Made by a program: the position numbers and the translations under genes. From positions 267,530-331,529 of the forward strand of contig NZ_PYAK01000002.1 of assembly GCF_003264365.1 (NCBI RefSeq): a stretch of 64,000 nt of DNA, given 5' to 3'. This stretch comes from Micromonospora noduli. GTDB lineage: Bacteria; Actinomycetota; Actinomycetes; Mycobacteriales; Micromonosporaceae. Of this stretch, positions 34,753 to 43,851 are shown piece by piece (position 1 is the first letter of the stretch; every line of letters starts with the position of its first letter). Below the pieces are notes generated by a model that saw nothing but the letters and a program-made list of their open reading frames with translations, did not search any database and was not told the DNA's origin.

Positions 34753-37700
34753 TCAGGCACCGGTGTACGCGAAGGCCGCCCAGTGTTCCGAATCGGTGTA
34801 GGGACAATCACCCGGTGCACCTGGTGGCTCGATGTCGGGTAGGAGCGCGGTCAAGTCAGCTTGGTTAGCAGTGCGGAGCCACTGTTGGGCGCGGTTCAGC
34901 GCAACGGCCGGCTCGTTTTCCTCCCGACACCACAGGTGATAGAACGCCGTCATGAGATAGGTGGTGGCCAGATCGTCGACTGCCCACGCTGTCGCGATCA
35001 CCCCGGCGAATCCGAGCTGGATCAGGGCCGACGGCAGTCCGACCACCTCGTTCGGTAAGGCGATACCGCTGACATTGGTCTGGCAGGCGGAGAGCACCGC
35101 CAGGCGGCGTCGGCCCGTTGCTAGGGCGCGACGCAGTTCCTCCAGCGTGACCTGACGGTCGGCGAAGTACAGCCGGCTGTCCAGGATCGAGCCGGGTTCG
35201 GCCGAGCCGTGGCAAGCGAGGTGCCAGACGGTGTGCTCGTTGGCCGCACTGCGGAACTCCTCCCAGGTGCAGGCGTGGCTCGGCGACGTGGGCAGCCCCG
35301 TCCAGCGGCGCACGATCTCGATGGTCTCCCGGGCGACGTACCGCAAGTGACCACGAGGGTCGACCCGGTGTCCGTCCGGCACATCGATGGCAAGCAGACT
35401 CTGCTCTCGTACGGCGAGTTCCCTTGCCGTGTCCCGGCAACGCCGGAGGGCGCGAGCGTTAGGTGCGTACCGAATCGCGGAGAACTGTCCGATGTGGCGC
35501 CGCCCGGCGGGTTCCTCACTAGGCGTGCTCGGCTCACCGGCGGCGTGAAGCGGCAGCAGGTTGAGCAGACCGACCGGCACGAGTGTCACGATCCGACCTC
35601 GCGCACTGAGAAGGACAACATCGCGGACACCGTCGTTCCACAACGTATGGAGGGCCTCGGTCATCGGACTGGTTGTCGTCTGCCCGAACGCTGAAAGGTC
35701 GCGCGCCCCAGCAGGCTTCCCATTCACGATCGCAAAGCTACGGAGGCCGGTCGCCGCCTCGGTTTCTGGCAGCACCTTGGCGACGAGCCCGGCGACACTC
35801 GCCCGATCGAGCTTGGGCAGGTCGACATACTGCGGATCGTGCCGCGCGGCCACCACGAGCGCGTACCCACCCGCCTTTGCCGCACCGAGGTATACCAGGG
35901 CGCCGTCGCCGGTCGCGGCGATGATGTCGTCGTAGTTCACCGCGATCGCCATCGGGTCCGCGCCGGTCACCGCGGCTATTCGCCGGGCGACATCACGGAG
36001 GTACGCCCAGGACCCCCGAAGTCCGGCGGATGGGTGACGTTCCTGCTCATCGAAATCCTCGATCGCACGTCGGTACTCGTCGGCAAGGTCCGCCCGACCG
36101 GCAGCACGCAGCCGATCGAATACCACGGCGTTGTCCCGCCCGATCACCTCGGTCAGGCCGACGGCCCGCCCGGTCTCCAACGCGAGAACCGCCTCCCGGT
36201 ACCGCCCGGTCCGGGCCAGCCAGTATCCGGCCTCCTCGGCGTACTCCTGGGCGGCGGCGAGCACCCGTTGCTTCGCGCCGGCACCGTACCGCGCGACGGC
36301 GTCCTGAGACGCCAGAGCGACCAACTGCTGGTACGCCTCGGCGGCGAACTCCGCGACGCCGGTGCCGACGGCCCACTCCGCCCACGCGACGGCCAGCCGG
36401 GCCCTCGCCGCGGTGCTCCACGGCGTGTTCACCGAGTCGCGCCAGGCCCGGTGTCGATGCTCGTTGCCGGTGTTACCGGCGAGGGCGTCCCTGGCGGCAA
36501 GCGCTTCCTGGAGCAGGAGTTGGTCGTCCGCGCCGTGGTGGTGTCCGAGGCGGGATCTGCGACGGATGAGCCGTAGCGCCTCGTGCACGTCGCCGGGACC
36601 ATCGACGAATGGCGATCCGGGCCGCAGCCCCCGCCACAACAGCAGCCTGGCCAAACCTGCATCAGCCGGGGTGGTGCGCCTCCACCAGCGAAGACCGGCC
36701 TGCCGACCGGCTCGACAGCACTCGATTCCCAGTTCAAGGTTCTTTGGGTCGATCCGTACCAGAAGCAAGCCAAGGGTAGCGAGGATCTGCGGCCGCAGCC
36801 GCCGAGCGAGCCTGTCGTCCTCATGAGAGCCGCGTTCGAGTTCAGCGACGGCCGCATCCAGGTCCCCGGTCACGATCTGCCGGCGGCCCTGCAGCAGGCG
36901 GATGAGACCAGGATAGGTCCCGGCGTAGTCGAGGCGTTGGACCAGCTCGTCGAGCGGACCAGTGTCGTCGTGGGTCTCCGCGATCGTGATCGCCGCGTCG
37001 GCGAGCGCCAATACGCGCTTCGAGTCCAGTTCCGAGACACCGGGAAGATCGTGCGGATCGTCCGTGGCGCAGGGCCCTCGGCCGAGCGCGATCGCCGCCG
37101 AGATCGGCGGCAAACCGTCGAAGGCGACCGCGGACGACCGGCGGGTCCGCACGATGGCGGCCCGGGTCCGATGGAGGGCGCGGATCTCGGCGATGCGACG
37201 GAACCCGCGGTGGTGCTGGTCCAGCAGTACGCTCTCGATGCGGCCCGCGACGTCGCGCATCGCGGCGTGGAGTTCTGCCTCCCGAGGATGGTCAATGGAG
37301 GACTGGCGCACCAGCACCGCGATGCACATCGACACGAAGGTGCGCGAGATCGTCCGCCGGGTGTTGTCCTCGTCGACGTCGCTGGTGTTGATGAATGGGT
37401 AGCACTCCAGCACGTCGTGTATCGCAGGGTCGAGGTCGTCGAACGCAGCGGCGAGCCGCACCATCTCGGACATGGACTTCGTCGTCATCCAGTAGCCGTC
37501 GGTCTCCTGCCACCGTGGTGGCCTCGCCCGGCGGTACGCCCTCCACGCCCGGTCGGCCGCCAGGCGATCGTCGCGGAGCCACGCGTCCTTGTACGCCCAG
37601 CTGTGTTGCTCCAGCTCGGCCATCCCCCGCAAGTGATGGTCCGGGCTGTGCAGGTGATTCTGGATCTTGTAGCCCCTGGCGTCGTGCGCCCACGGTTCCT

Positions 37701-37869
37701 CGAAGGTGGCATCGGTTGGCCTGTGACACTCCCGACACGGGTACGGCCAGGAGTGCGGCGCAGGTTCGTCGCCGGTCCCACAACCGTCGTTGTTGCACTC
37801 CCAGCCTTGCACCCGCGCGTCCGGCGGCGCGAGGTATCCGTAGGAGGTTCGCGGCGGCCGTTCACCCAT
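34753..37869 (-). CDS. Large CHAT-domain (caspase-like) protease with N-terminal zinc ribbon
   Basis: A 1038-residue protein. Near the N-terminus Cys25, Cys30, Cys45 and Cys48 form a CX4C-X14-CX2C zinc-ribbon-like motif. A long helical-repeat region follows (TPR-like, about 330-650: ARLAVAWAEWAVG, YWLARTGRYREAVLALETGRAV). The C-terminal ~300 residues are a CHAT domain with catalytic His887 (HLACHGSAEP) and Cys929 (LSACQTNVSG), and the terminal GLPSALIQLGFAGVIATAWAVDD. Both catalytic residues are intact. CHAT proteases act in bacterial programmed responses (e.g. gasdermin activation, Craspase). ATG 37869 is chosen; a frame from 37959 runs through the operator. It is divergent from two small genes. 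Confidence 0.82.
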   Translation of the reverse strand: MGERPPRTSYGYLAPPDARVQGWECNNDGCGTGDEPAPHSWPYPCRECHRPTDATFEEPWAHDARGYKIQNHLHSPDHHLRGMAELEQHSWAYKDAWLRDDRLAADRAWRAYRRARPPRWQETDGYWMTTKSMSEMVRLAAAFDDLDPAIHDVLECYPFINTSDVDEDNTRRTISRTFVSMCIAVLVRQSSIDHPREAELHAAMRDVAGRIESVLLDQHHRGFRRIAEIRALHRTRAAIVRTRRSSAVAFDGLPPISAAIALGRGPCATDDPHDLPGVSELDSKRVLALADAAITIAETHDDTGPLDELVQRLDYAGTYPGLIRLLQGRRQIVTGDLDAAVAELERGSHEDDRLARRLRPQILATLGLLLVRIDPKNLELGIECCRAGRQAGLRWWRRTTPADAGLARLLLWRGLRPGSPFVDGPGDVHEALRLIRRRSRLGHHHGADDQLLLQEALAARDALAGNTGNEHRHRAWRDSVNTPWSTAARARLAVAWAEWAVGTGVAEFAAEAYQQLVALASQDAVARYGAGAKQRVLAAAQEYAEEAGYWLARTGRYREAVLALETGRAVGLTEVIGRDNAVVFDRLRAAGRADLADEYRRAIEDFDEQERHPSAGLRGSWAYLRDVARRIAAVTGADPMAIAVNYDDIIAATGDGALVYLGAAKAGGYALVVAARHDPQYVDLPKLDRASVAGLVAKVLPETEAATGLRSFAIVNGKPAGARDLSAFGQTTTSPMTEALHTLWNDGVRDVVLLSARGRIVTLVPVGLLNLLPLHAAGEPSTPSEEPAGRRHIGQFSAIRYAPNARALRRCRDTARELAVREQSLLAIDVPDGHRVDPRGHLRYVARETIEIVRRWTGLPTSPSHACTWEEFRSAANEHTVWHLACHGSAEPGSILDSRLYFADRQVTLEELRRALATGRRRLAVLSACQTNVSGIALPNEVVGLPSALIQLGFAGVIATAWAVDDLATTYLMTAFYHLWCREENEPAVALNRAQQWLRTANQADLTALLPDIEPPGAPGDCPYTDSEHWAAFAYTGA

Positions 37870-37924
37870 TGCCGATGCCGTCCTCTCGCCGTGTCGCAGG
37901 GACCTCTCGGTAGCCTTCCGCCGT

Positions 37925-37952
37925 TCTCTGACGGACAGCGGTCCGTCAGAGA
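37925..37952. promoter_or_regulatory. 12-bp inverted repeat between CHAT gene and divergent pair
   Basis: TCTCTGACGGAC (37925-37936), spacer AGCG, GTCCGTCAGAGA (37941-37952): a perfect dyad ending five bases before ATG 37958. It could be a shared operator for both directions or an mRNA hairpin masking the plus-strand ribosome site. Confidence 0.6.
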
Positions 37953-37957
37953 GCGGC

Positions 37958-38359
37958 ATGGGAATCTTCAGTCGGTCACCTCAGTCCCCGTTTCCCGACG
38001 ACATGTTCAGGTGGTTGGAGACCTTCGGCCGGTACTCGCTCGACGTGCACGGGAGCGGCATCGACGGTGGCGACATGTGGGACCGCTTCGGGGAGCTGCA
38101 CCGGCACGCGACCAGGGACCAGGATGGCTTCCTGACCGCGCTGCGAGCCGTCGTGGCAGGAGACCAGGGCGGTTTCGCGACGTTCGGCGCGGCGCGCCTT
38201 GCCTGGGAGATGTACGGCGGCGACACGCTCCGCATCCCCGCCGCGTTGCCGCTGATCGACGCGGGCATCGAGTTCAAACGCTCACGTGGCCTGCCGACCG
38301 CCCTGTTGACCGGCTACGAGATGCAGCGTGTCAACCAGCTCCGAGAGCAGCGCGACTGA
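37958..38359 (+). CDS. Small hypothetical protein divergent from the CHAT gene
   Basis: A 133-residue soluble protein with no recognised domain. It shows FPDDMFRWLETFGRYSLDV, DMWDRFGELHRHA and FATFGAARLAWEMYGGDTLRIPAALPLIDAGIEFKR. Predominantly helical and slightly acidic in the middle. It starts five bases after a 12-bp inverted repeat shared with the CHAT gene and is followed 62 bp later by a small membrane-protein gene. Possible partner or regulator of the protease (inference from position). Confidence 0.6.
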   Translation: MGIFSRSPQSPFPDDMFRWLETFGRYSLDVHGSGIDGGDMWDRFGELHRHATRDQDGFLTALRAVVAGDQGGFATFGAARLAWEMYGGDTLRIPAALPLIDAGIEFKRSRGLPTALLTGYEMQRVNQLREQRD

Positions 38360-38421
38360 TTCCTCCGCCGTGTCACCTGGGCAGGCCGTGTCAATGCCAT
38401 TCACTGAGAAATGGAGCCATT

Positions 38422-38814
38422 ATGGAAGGCTTTCTTTGCTTCGTTGGGGTCACCGCCCTAGTCAGCTTCGTCGTTTGGCAACTCATCGAGACACGAAAGG
38501 CGGTCGCGACAACCACGACCGAGACCGCGTACGACCCGGCGCAGACCGCCCAGATCGTGCGCACCGCGTTCGGCGGCCCCCGCGCGGTGCTGTGGACCAC
38601 CGCGAGCGGACCGGGCACGATCAACATGCGCCGACGCGGAATCCACGGCGGCATCACCATGTCCATCACCATCGCGCCGCGCCCAGGTGGTGGCTCCCGG
38701 GTGGCGATGTGGGCATCGGAGACCGTCATCTTCTTCGGTTTCCTGGTCAACTTCGCCGGTTCGGTCAACGGACGCAAGAAGGCGATCGGACGTCTGCTGG
38801 AAGCAGCGCAATGA
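38422..38814 (+). CDS. Small membrane protein next to the CHAT module
   Basis: A 130-residue protein with an N-terminal transmembrane helix (FLCFVGVTALVSFVVWQLI, about residues 4-22) and a weaker hydrophobic segment near residues 100-115 (VIFFGFLVNFAGSV), joined by a soluble Thr/Arg/Gly-rich domain (TASGPGTINMRRRGIHGGI). No family recognised. In CHAT-protease systems a membrane-acting partner cleaved by the protease is a known theme, so it is worth testing, but this is speculative. Confidence 0.6.
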   Translation: MEGFLCFVGVTALVSFVVWQLIETRKAVATTTTETAYDPAQTAQIVRTAFGGPRAVLWTTASGPGTINMRRRGIHGGITMSITIAPRPGGGSRVAMWASETVIFFGFLVNFAGSVNGRKKAIGRLLEAAQ

Positions 38815-39005
38815 GCCTCTGCCTGACAGCCTGCGCAAGGCAGCCGGCACACCAGGTGTCGGCCAGGGCGACTGGTGAACCGGGGTGGCCAGGCCACGGT
38901 GCCCCCCGTCACGTCACGTCTCCTGGGCTGACCTGTTGGGTGGTGCCCAGCGACACCGATGGAGCTTCTTGATCATGGTCTGATGGCCGTGGGGAGGAAG
39001 TTTCA
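38815..39005. other. Spacer before IS remnant
   Basis: No gene. The last part (TGATCATGG... then GGGGAGGAAG) looks like the upstream flank of an IS3-type transposase gene. Confidence 0.4.
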
Positions 39006-39240
39006 GTGGCAGCACCGAAGAAGTGCCCCGATGAGCTACGTCAGCGCGGTGTGCGCTTGTATCGCGAGTCGGGTGATCCGGAGGTTGGCTGAGTAGCTTG
39101 TGTGCATCACGAGGCGCTCAGGAACTGGATCCGGCAGGCCGAGGCTGACGCGGGTGAGCGCACCGACCGGCCGACCAGCGAGATGGCAGAGGAGAACCGC
39201 CGGCTGCGCAGGGAGGTCACACTCCAGATCCTCGCTGTGT
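39006..39240 (+). pseudogene. IS3-family OrfA transposase remnant
   Basis: From GTG 39006 the translation AAPKKCPDELRQRGVRLY-RESGDPEVG stops at a TGA. A shifted frame then gives VHHEALRNWIRQAEADAGER and EENRRLRREV, the continuation of IS3-type OrfA (HTH_Tnp_1 plus leucine-zipper start). The helix-turn-helix middle is missing and the frame is broken, so it is inactive. No OrfB or terminal inverted repeats were identified. Confidence 0.75.
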
Positions 39241-39562
39241 TCATCTGCCCTGCACCAGCACAACATCCCGCAGTACGACAACACGCCCTGAAGCCACTCG
39301 GAGAAGACGCCACCAAGATCCTCACCAACCAGACCAAGACCAGCCTCGCCGAGCTGTTCACCGACTGGCGATCCGACGGCGATGCACCGCCAAGCGGATA
39401 GCTGCGCAGGGCCGGTGCTCCCCACGACTGACTGCGCCCTCATGAAAGCAACGTGCCACTCTCCTCTGAGGAATCGGCAGACACCGAGGGCAGCATCACG
39501 ATGACCTGCCCGATCGTCATATCAGGTAGAGCCCGAGGTCGCCCCTCCGGCACGATGCCCGG

Positions 39563-39690
39563 ATGATGTTGCTGGTCCCTGCGAACCCCCTACGGCCACG
39601 CCGGCCCGACGGCCACTTCGCGCCCGAAGCCCGCGGCCCGCGCCGCCGGGATCGACGTCGCGGTTATCGACCACGACGCTGCACCGAGAC
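39563..39690 (+). pseudogene. ATP-grasp protein N-terminal remnant
   Basis: ATG-start frame MMLLVPANPLRPRRPDGHF followed, after a frame change near 39630, by AGIDVAVIDHDAA. Together these recall the beginning of an actinobacterial ATP-grasp family protein (LLVPxDPLRPRRPDEHF...AARAAGxDVAxVDHD). The remaining ~250 residues are absent. Recognition is from memory and moderate. Confidence 0.45.
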
Positions 39691-39926
39691 GCTCCCACGC
39701 CGCTCCGGCAGGTCGGCGGCCCATTCGACGATCTCCACGACGCGGCTCGATTCCCGAAACCACCGCCGCGATCGCGAGCAGTCCCGCCAGCGGATGGATC
39801 CGGCCGCCAGCGTCCCGTCGGTCCGGAACCCGGGCGAGGGCCTGCGGCAACCCCTGGCATGTCCTGTTCCGACAGCGGCAAAACTCGCCGCTGCACCGAT
39901 CGCGACTCCTGCCTGACAAGGCGCCT

Positions 39927-41885
39927 TTGATAAACAGCGTAAGGCCCGGCTACCGGAACGGCATTGATCGATGTCTTGACTCTATGCGCCGCCCTGCTCA
40001 TGATTTACTGCGGCAGTTCAACAGTGAGGGTCAATGTGATGACGCAGGTAGAGCCACCGGCAGGAGGCCCGACATCAGCCGTCACTCTCAGCGAGCTTGG
40101 AAAAATGGCCGACTCGCGCGCGCCGGTCGAGGCACGAGGGACTGGCTGACACGTAGGGCCCATCTGCGAGAACTGAGTATCGCGAGCCTCGGTTCGGTGC
40201 TCCTCGCTGTCGCGATGATCTGGCTGATTCCGCCGTACGCGGTTCGCGTGATGACTGCCGGCGCCAAGACTGTGCCCATCGCCGACCCGGCCCACACCAT
40301 CGTCGGTGACGTGGGTGACCCGACGGCCCAAGCATGGCTGGTGGGATGGGGTGGCCACGCTCTCACCCACGGTCTGCGTGGCCTGTGGGATACCAACGCC
40401 TTTTATCCCGACACGTACGGCCTAGCCCTGAACGACAGCCTGCTCGGCTATGCCCCGGCAGGGCTGATAGGCAACGGTGTAGTCGGCGCCGTGCTGCGCT
40501 ACAACATCCTGTTCGTGCTGGCTTTCGCGCTCGCCTTCCTCGGCGGCTACGCGCTCCTGCGTCAGCTTGGCGCGAATAAGGTCGCCGCCGCGGTAGCCGG
40601 GGCCGCCCTCGCCTACGCGCCCTGGCGCTACGGCCACGACGGCCATCTGAATATTCTCTCCACCGGTGGTATCACTCTGGCCCTGGCGATGCTGGCGCGC
40701 GGCCACGGACTCTCGTTCACCCGCGGCTACCTTGCCGAACGAGTCCGGCCGGGCTGGGCGTTCGCTGGCTGGCTGGTTGCGGCCTGGCAGGTCAGCCTTG
40801 GCTTCGGCGTGGGGCTGGGATTCGTATACGTCCTCGCCGCCCTCTGTCTGATCACACTGACAGCCTGGCTGATCCACCGCCCACGCCTTAGCCTCCGGCT
40901 GATCGTCGGCGATCTGATCGGCGGGTTGGTCTTCACCGCGGTGACCGGATACTTCGCGTACGCGTACCAACACGTGCGCGAGCTCAACCCACATGTCACC
41001 CGGGACTGGGACTACGTCGCGTTTTTCTCCCCGACACTGCGCGGACTTCTCGTGGCTCCGCAGTCCTCGCTGCCCTGGGGCACCCTACACAACGACGCCC
41101 GCACCGCTCTTGGTGGCGCACCGACTGAGAAAGTGCTGCTATGCGGGTATGCACTGTATCTACTGGCCTTCGCCGGCCTGTTCCTATCCCGCTGGTCACC
41201 GGTGCAACGGCTTCTGCTGCTGTTTGGGGCGGTCGTCGGAGTGTTGTTCGCGCTAGGCACGAACGGGCCGATCTACCGTCTGCTCTATCTTTACGTGCCC
41301 GGGTTCGATGGATCCCGTACACCAGGCCGGTTGATCTTGTGGCCCACTCTCTGCCTGGCCATCCTCGCGGCCGGCCTGGTTACCCACCTAGCCGAGGTGG
41401 CTCGCAGGGGCGCCAAGCCGAAATGGTCGGTGGGAGAGGCACGGCTACTGACCGTTCCGTTGCTGGTCCTCGTGCTAGCTGAGGGCCTGCCTGACCTGCA
41501 CCACCCCCAAACCCCAGCCAAACCGGCCGCGATGGCGCTAGCCTCCGCGCACGCTCCGATCATGGTATTGCCGTCCGACGACGGCATCGACCTCCACGTC
41601 CTACTTTGGTCGACCGACGGTTTTCCCGCCATGGTCAACGGTGCGGCCAGCTACACCACACCTAACCGTCAGGCGATCCGCGACGTTATGGCGACCTTCC
41701 CCAGCGAGCCGGCCTTGGATCGGTTGCACCAGCTCGGCATCCGCAGCGTCGTCCTGCTGCGCAACCGGGTCCAAGGCACCCCATACGAACCACTGCTTAA
41801 CATCCCCGACGTACCCGGCATCACCCGCCACGACGTCGGGCCAGACGTGGTTTACACCATCGACACCAACACCAAGAACCCCTAA
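39927..41885 (+). CDS. Large polytopic membrane protein (GT-C-like), N-terminus frame-disturbed
   Basis: A 652-residue frame with about ten to eleven transmembrane helices and an extracytoplasmic C-terminal domain. It has GT-C-type features: acidic GDPTAQAWLVGWG loop after TM1, DTNAFYPDTYGLALNDSLLGYAP, YGHDGHLN and DGSRTPGR. The first ~75 residues are Arg-rich and unnatural. A frame one base away (ATG 40039, ribosome site GAGGG) gives a natural-looking MTQVEPPAGGPTSAVTLSEL that stops at 40147, exactly where the membrane frame becomes plausible. A frameshift near 40146 is likely. Probably a lipid-linked sugar transferase; substrate unknown. Confidence 0.7.
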   Translation: MINSVRPGYRNGIDRCLDSMRRPAHDLLRQFNSEGQCDDAGRATGRRPDISRHSQRAWKNGRLARAGRGTRDWLTRRAHLRELSIASLGSVLLAVAMIWLIPPYAVRVMTAGAKTVPIADPAHTIVGDVGDPTAQAWLVGWGGHALTHGLRGLWDTNAFYPDTYGLALNDSLLGYAPAGLIGNGVVGAVLRYNILFVLAFALAFLGGYALLRQLGANKVAAAVAGAALAYAPWRYGHDGHLNILSTGGITLALAMLARGHGLSFTRGYLAERVRPGWAFAGWLVAAWQVSLGFGVGLGFVYVLAALCLITLTAWLIHRPRLSLRLIVGDLIGGLVFTAVTGYFAYAYQHVRELNPHVTRDWDYVAFFSPTLRGLLVAPQSSLPWGTLHNDARTALGGAPTEKVLLCGYALYLLAFAGLFLSRWSPVQRLLLLFGAVVGVLFALGTNGPIYRLLYLYVPGFDGSRTPGRLILWPTLCLAILAAGLVTHLAEVARRGAKPKWSVGEARLLTVPLLVLVLAEGLPDLHHPQTPAKPAAMALASAHAPIMVLPSDDGIDLHVLLWSTDGFPAMVNGAASYTTPNRQAIRDVMATFPSEPALDRLHQLGIRSVVLLRNRVQGTPYEPLLNIPDVPGITRHDVGPDVVYTIDTNTKNP

Positions 41886-42431
41886 CGAAACGATGTCGGG
41901 CGCGTCCTCCTCCGCCAACGGCCGAAAATCAGTACGCTTGCACAACTCCAGATCTTGAGCGCGATACATGGGGCCGGCCGAGGCAGTGGGCGCGGTGGAG
42001 GCAACGCTGCTCGTGGCCCGCAGGTCGCCTTGGGCGCCTGCGATCGGCCCTACGGGCCCTTGCCAGCACGAGCATGTCCCGTTGACCGAACAGTTGGACG
42101 AGCCTCGACAGTTGGCGCGCGGTCAGTTGAACAGCGGAAGGACTACGACGGCGGCATCGGTTCGAGATTGCTCAGGCGTGCCGGTCGGGTCAGAGGAAGT
42201 CCCGCCAGAACGCCACAGTCGCATTCGGGTTCCAGGGGTCCGGCTGCTGCGCCTTCCGTCCAGCTGAAGGCTGAGACCTACCCCCGCGGACGGGACTAGG
42301 TGTCGGTGAGGACGGAATCCGTGAAGCTGTATCGCAGGCAGACCCTCATCCAACATGTGCGCCGCCGTTGGGGTCATCTGCTGGACGGAAACTGCCCTAC
42401 AGTCGACGGCACGGTCGACGGGAGGAACCTC
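41886..42431. other. Gene-free stretch
   Basis: About 546 bases, no convincing gene, RNA, repeat or hairpin. A GGAGGAAC ribosome site at the end belongs to the next gene. Confidence 0.5.
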
Positions 42432-42917
42432 ATGGACGAGAACGAAACGGTGTTCCGTACGTCCGCCCGCCTCACCTTCGTGTTCATGCTGCTGATGGGC
42501 TTGCTGGTTTGGGTTGTCGTCCAAGCCGTGCTAGCACTCATCGCCGGGCGGCCGCCGGCCGATTTGACGAGCATCGCCGCTTCAGGTGTCCTCTACGCCG
42601 TCGTTTTCAGCGCTCTCTCGCTTGTGCTGCATCGCAGGAACTGGTCCTCGGTTGAGTTCACCGGTCCGGCAGTGGGGCTCGCCGAGAAGGGGCGAACGGC
42701 CGTCCTGCCGTGGCAGGCGATCCAGTCGGCGACGGTTCGCCGTCCTGGCCCATTCGCCGTCCTCCAGGTCACTTTGCGCCCAGGAGCGGTGGCGCCGTCC
42801 GGCATGACGCTTCGTCCACGGATCCGTGCCGGTCAGCCTGTCTACACGGTCAACGTCGGACTGCTTCGGCCTGCGGCGGGCGTCCTGCGTACCGAACTTG
42901 CCCGACACCTGCCATAG
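42432..42917 (+). CDS. Two-TM small membrane protein, PH-like soluble domain
   Basis: A 161-residue protein. Two transmembrane helices (about residues 12-35, LTFVFMLLMGLLVWVVVQAVLAL, and 44-64, IAASGVLYAVVFSALSLVL) are followed by a ~90-residue beta-rich domain (VEFTGPAVGLAEKGRTAVLPWQAIQSATVRR), a layout like membrane-bound PH-domain proteins. ATG 42432 has GGAGG at correct distance; a longer upstream frame is not supported. Function unknown. Confidence 0.7.
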   Translation: MDENETVFRTSARLTFVFMLLMGLLVWVVVQAVLALIAGRPPADLTSIAASGVLYAVVFSALSLVLHRRNWSSVEFTGPAVGLAEKGRTAVLPWQAIQSATVRRPGPFAVLQVTLRPGAVAPSGMTLRPRIRAGQPVYTVNVGLLRPAAGVLRTELARHLP

Positions 42918-43039
42918 GTCGCCTCCCGCTCCTGATTTCGCTCGAAGTCACTCGTACGACCACCGCCAGCACTGGCTCAGGGCCGCCTCGTACCCACCGG
43001 TTGTCCCCCGAGGACAATCGCCGGAGTTGGCGTGGCCGC

Positions 43040-43820
43040 TTCAGCGCCGGCCCGGATGCCGGCGCCGGTTCAGATGGTGGCGGGGACGGTGGAGTTCGGC
43101 CGGGTGGTGCCGCCGTCGGGAGAACCTGCAAGTCGCGGGCAAGCAGTTCTGGCTCGGCCCGGCCCGCTCCGGCGTGACGGTGACGTTCTGGGCCGACCCC
43201 GACGTCATCCACCTGCTCATCGCCGGCTCCCGGATCAAGACGATCCGGTCCCACTTGTCGGTGGCGGACCTGGCCGTGCTGCTGCGTCAGGGCGGTCGAC
43301 CGCTGGCTCGTCCCCGCTACCCCTGGACACCGCCGGGCGTCCGGGCGTCGTGGAGGTCGACCGGACAGTCAAGCGGGACGGGAAGGTGTCGCTGGGTCAG
43401 CATGTCGTCCTGGCCGCCGAGATCCTCGCCGGCCGTCGCGTCGGTGTCCGCATCGACCCGACCACCCTGGCGTTCTTCGACCCCGAGACCCGGCAGCTGC
43501 TGCGCACCCGACCCAACCCGCTCACCCCGGAGCAGATCATGGGCTTTCGGGGTGCCCGACCGGCCGGACCGCCCCCCGCAGCCCTCGACCGAACCGGTCC
43601 GGGTCCAACGCCGCGCCTCCAACAGCGGCGTGGTCATGGTCGCCTGGCAGAAAGTCGCTCTCGGCCGCGTCCATGCCGGCAAGACCGTGACCATCACCTC
43701 TCGGACACCGAACCGGCGGTCGAGTGCGACGACGGCCTTCGCACCATCCGCCGCTCCAACGACCACCCACTCACCCGGACCAAAGCCCACCGCCCCCGCA
43801 AGGTCGCCCTCGATGTCTAA
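43040..43820 (+). pseudogene. IS481-like transposase C-terminal remnant (multiple frameshifts)
   Basis: Segments in different frames align in order to the beta-rich C-terminal part of IS481-type transposases: LQVAGKQFWLGPARSGVTV, then VVEVDRTVKRDGKVSLGQHV and LAGRRVGVRIDPTTLAFFD, LLRTRPNPLTPEQI, RGARPAGPPP, then VRVQRRASNSGVVMVAWQKV and HAGKTVTIT. At least three frame changes. The catalytic rve core is absent. It is a dead fragment. Confidence 0.65.
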
Positions 43821-43851
43821 ACCAACCGCCCGGCCCAGTGGTGCTCGGACA

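Noticed and set aside
34457..34807. Minus-strand 116-residue open frame downstream of the CHAT gene
   Set aside because: Pro/His/Arg-rich composition, overlap with the CHAT 3' end, no start signal; looks like GC-driven non-coding frame.
36583..38421. Long plus-strand frame through the CHAT gene
   Set aside because: Antisense shadow of the protease codons; the real gene in that frame begins only at 38422.
39522..40001. Minus-strand 159-residue frame
   Set aside because: Ser/Arg/Gly-rich, no motif, overlaps the decayed ATP-grasp start read on the other strand.
42300..42431. Upstream extension of the two-TM protein
   Set aside because: The inner ATG has GGAGG at correct spacing and directly precedes the first helix; the extension is not natural sequence.
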